DNA of 64,000 bases, taken from NCBI RefSeq assembly GCF_029212575.1, contig NZ_JARGPK010000036.1:1-64000 (forward strand), written 5' to 3'. The notes under the pieces were generated by a model. The model made no database searches, was not told the origin of the DNA, and saw nothing but the letters and a program-made list of their open reading frames with translations. Of the stretch, positions 62,228 through 64,000 are shown one piece after another. The translations under genes were made by a program, and so were the position numbers. The first letter of the stretch is position 1; each line of letters begins with the position of its first letter. The stretch comes from Antarcticimicrobium sp. (lineage in GTDB: Bacteria > Pseudomonadota > Alphaproteobacteria > Rhodobacterales > Rhodobacteraceae).

Positions 62228-63298
62228 TCAGCCCTGCGGTCGCGGCGCCCAGCCCTCGACCACGCGCGCGATCTCGCCCGCCGCCGCCTCCAGCCCCGGC
62301 GCATCCAGGCTCGCCGCCGCAACCCGGGCCAGCACCTCGGCCCCGATCGCCTTTCGCGACTTGGCATAGGCCGGGTCATAGTGTTCGGCCATCAGTGCCC
62401 GGGTCAGCCCCGGCTTGTCCCCCGCCGCGATCAGCTCGAACCATCCATCCACCACCGCGTGGCCGCGATGGGGGCGCAGCGCGTCAAGCTTTTCGCGCAA
62501 CCGCCCGGAATCCGACAGGATATCGTCATAGGCCCGCACCAGGTAGGCGGTGCGCGCCGCCAGCGACGCCTCGACCTCGATCCGCGGTGCCACCTTCATC
62601 GCGGCCCAGAGCGCGGGTGGCACCATCCGCTCGCCGACCTTGCTCGATTCCGCCTCCACCACCGCCGGCCGCGTCGGATCGAGACGGTCAAGCTCGATGG
62701 CCAGCGCCGTCTCGAAGGCCTTCTGGCTGGGCTGCGGATCTGCCATCTCGCCCAGCAGGGATCCGCGATGCGCCGCCAACCCTTCCAGGTCCAGCACCTG
62801 CACCCCGCGCCGGTCGAGGATCTGCAACAGCTCGGTCTTGGCGGTGCCGGTATAGCCATCAAGCAGCACCAGCGGGTGCGGCACCCGCCCCTCGTAGAGC
62901 GCGCTATAGATCAGGCGGCGATAGCTCTGGTAGCCGCCCTTGATGCTGTCGGCGCGCCAGCCGATCTGGCCCAGCATCCAGGCGAACGACCCGGACCGCT
63001 GCCCGCCGCGCCAGCAATAAACCAGCGGGCGCCAACCGCCAGGTTTGTCCTGCAGCACGGTCTCGATGTGGCGCGCGGCATTGTGAAACACCAGTGCCGC
63101 GCCGATCTTGCGGGCGCGGAACGGGCTCTCCTGCTTGTAGATGGTGCCGACCCGGGCGCGCTCCTCGTTGTCGAGAACCGGCAGGTTGATCGCCCCGGGA
63201 AGGTGATCCTCGGCGTATTCGGCCGGACTGCGCACGTCGATCACGGTATCGAACCCGTGGTCGAGCAGCTCGGCAAGGGATTGGAACTCTCTCGGCAT
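62228..63298 (-). CDS. mnmH: tRNA 2-selenouridine synthase MnmH (SelU)
   Basis: 356 residues from MPREFQSLAELLDHGFDTVI. N-terminal rhodanese domain with the active Cys 97 (PLVYCWRGGQRSG). C-terminal P-loop domain with Walker A DGYTGTAKTELL. It replaces sulfur by selenium in 2-thiouridine at the wobble base of tRNAs Glu, Gln and Lys, using selenophosphate from SelD, whose gene faces it. SelA/SelB for selenocysteine are not in the window. Two tRNA-Glu (TTC) genes in this window are potential substrates. Confidence 0.95.
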   Translation of the reverse strand: MPREFQSLAELLDHGFDTVIDVRSPAEYAEDHLPGAINLPVLDNEERARVGTIYKQESPFRARKIGAALVFHNAARHIETVLQDKPGGWRPLVYCWRGGQRSGSFAWMLGQIGWRADSIKGGYQSYRRLIYSALYEGRVPHPLVLLDGYTGTAKTELLQILDRRGVQVLDLEGLAAHRGSLLGEMADPQPSQKAFETALAIELDRLDPTRPAVVEAESSKVGERMVPPALWAAMKVAPRIEVEASLAARTAYLVRAYDDILSDSGRLREKLDALRPHRGHAVVDGWFELIAAGDKPGLTRALMAEHYDPAYAKSRKAIGAEVLARVAAASLDAPGLEAAAGEIARVVEGWAPRPQG

Positions 63299-63440
63299 GG
63301 GCCTCTCTACCGCGCCGGGATGGCAAGGAAAAGCACCACGGACCGGCGCTGACGAATAACCGCGCGGAACACTATGTGCATACTTGCCAATTTTCCGTTC
63401 CCGATCCATCATCGCCGTTGCGCTTAGAACCGGAGGCGAC

Positions 63441-63923
63441 ATGGACATCCACACCATGCCCGGACACCTGATCCGGCGGCTCAACCAGATATCCACGGCC
63501 CTGTTCATGGACCACATGGCCCAGGCCGCACTGAACCTGACCCCTGTGCAATACGCCGCGCTCAGTGCGATCCGCAATCATCCGGGAATCGACCAGGCCA
63601 CGGTTGCCGGGCTGGTGGCCTATGACCGCGCCACCCTGGGCAAGGTGATCGACCGGCTGGATGCGCGCGGGCTGGTGCGGCGCACCACCTCGCGCAGCGA
63701 CCGGCGGGCAAAGGCGCTTTCGCTGACTGCCGAGGGCGCCCAGCTTCTGTCAGAGGCGCGGTCCCGCGTGGAGGCGCTGCAACCCGAGATCCTCGCCGGG
63801 CTCGACGCCGAGGAGGCGCAGACCTTTGTCGCGCTGCTGAAAAAAGCCACGATGGCCGGCAATGAAAACAGCCGCGCGCCGCTCAAGGCCCCGGCGACCC
63901 GGCCAACGCGCCTGCGCTCCTAG
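63441..63923 (+). CDS. MarR family transcriptional regulator
   Basis: 160 residues from MDIHTMPGHLIRRLNQISTA, ATG 4 bp after GGAGG; an upstream in-frame start is less likely. Winged-HTH domain: LNLTPVQYAALSAIRNHPG, GLVAYDRATLGKVIDRLDAR, and the wing RRTTSRSDRRAKALSLTAEG. Basic C-terminal tail (RAPLKAPATRPTRLRS). Divergent from mnmH; the target genes are unknown. Small dyad TATG-TG-CATA in the intergenic region could be part of an operator but is short. Confidence 0.92.
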   Translation: MDIHTMPGHLIRRLNQISTALFMDHMAQAALNLTPVQYAALSAIRNHPGIDQATVAGLVAYDRATLGKVIDRLDARGLVRRTTSRSDRRAKALSLTAEGAQLLSEARSRVEALQPEILAGLDAEEAQTFVALLKKATMAGNENSRAPLKAPATRPTRLRS

Positions 63924-63929
63924 ACGGGG

Positions 63930-64000
63930 TCAGGTCCGCGCCAGCGGCGCGATCAGATCCGGCCCCGAGGCGCGGTTGGAATTGACGGCCGTTCCGACCC
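63930..64000 (-). CDS. C-terminal end of an unidentified gene, cut by window edge
   Basis: Reading from the right edge, VGTAVNSNRASGPDLIAPLA plus RT then stop, in a frame open to the edge. The composition and position (6 bp from the MarR stop, convergent) suggest a real gene. Too little is visible to name it. Confidence 0.45.
   Translation of the reverse strand, partial: VGTAVNSNRASGPDLIAPLART

Noticed and set aside
63364-63390. TATG-TG-CATA dyad as MarR operator
   Set aside because: Arms of only four bases; too short to call without more sites.

Overview
The window looks like chromosomal DNA of an alphaproteobacterium of the Rhodobacteraceae (Roseobacter group). The DNA is GC-rich, and the gene content and order are typical of that family: dnaG-rpoD, soxBDAG, hom-glpX-recJ, an RpoE/ChrR pair of the Rhodobacter singlet-oxygen type, a RirA-type iron box, TRAP transport, a fused MrpAB antiporter and a SelD fusion. 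No species name can be read from the sequence.

Layout. 1-0.3 kb: the 5' part of an IS5-family transposase with a frameshift, running off the left edge. 0.4-6 kb: two tandem paralogous secreted proteins, rpoD with a clear terminator, dnaG and a small exported protein. 6-12.7 kb: heterotetrameric sarcosine oxidase soxB-D-A-G and glutamate dehydrogenase, a methylamine/glycine-betaine and nitrogen module. 13-16.4 kb: a three-gene TadG/TadE-like surface operon facing a small membrane protein. 16.4-20.7 kb: a hydroxyacid dehydrogenase, pirin ending in a 45-nt near-perfect hairpin, an unusual helical protein with a glycine-rich membrane segment, a TetR regulator with a visible operator, and a small lipoprotein. 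20.7-25.4 kb: hom, glpX, recJ and two near-identical tRNA-Glu genes.

25.4-31.9 kb: a probable iron-starvation operon read leftward from a TGA-N9-TCA box: Cys-rich 70-aa protein, imelysin, outer-membrane barrel, di-heme oxidoreductase, second imelysin and DUF1513 propeller. 32-39.5 kb: an aromatic-acid cluster of the protocatechuate 4,5-cleavage type. One arm holds a ThDP enzyme, ligC, ligB and ligA. The other holds ligI and a second ligA/ligB pair. A LysR regulator with two DNA-binding domains lies between them. 39.6-44.4 kb: CbiX, then chrR-rpoE and a divergent flavoenzyme-DUF1365-DUF3833 operon, with a mirror-image pair of RpoE promoters between them.

44.5-48.4 kb: a three-subunit molybdenum hydroxylase followed by a MoaD/ThiS-like sulfur carrier. 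48.4-49.2 kb: a low-GC island with two REPIN-like elements and one small secreted protein. 49.2-53.8 kb: an aminotransferase, then a LysR regulator divergent from a cytochrome P450, with a perfect T-N11-A site between them, and an orphan TRAP binding protein. 54-60 kb: Mrp Na+/H+ antiporter genes AB(fused)-C-D-E-F-G. 60-64 kb: selD (fused to a flavin oxidoreductase), mnmH/selU facing it, a MarR regulator and the end of an unidentified gene at the right edge.

A GC-hairpin plus GGAGTATTT...AGAAnAAG element occurs four times, each time just downstream of a gene and in that gene's orientation. The best candidates for something undescribed are the iron operon with its Cys-rich leader gene and barrel protein, the helical toxin-like protein at 18.7-19.7 kb, the tandem-HTH LysR regulator, and the recurring intergenic element.
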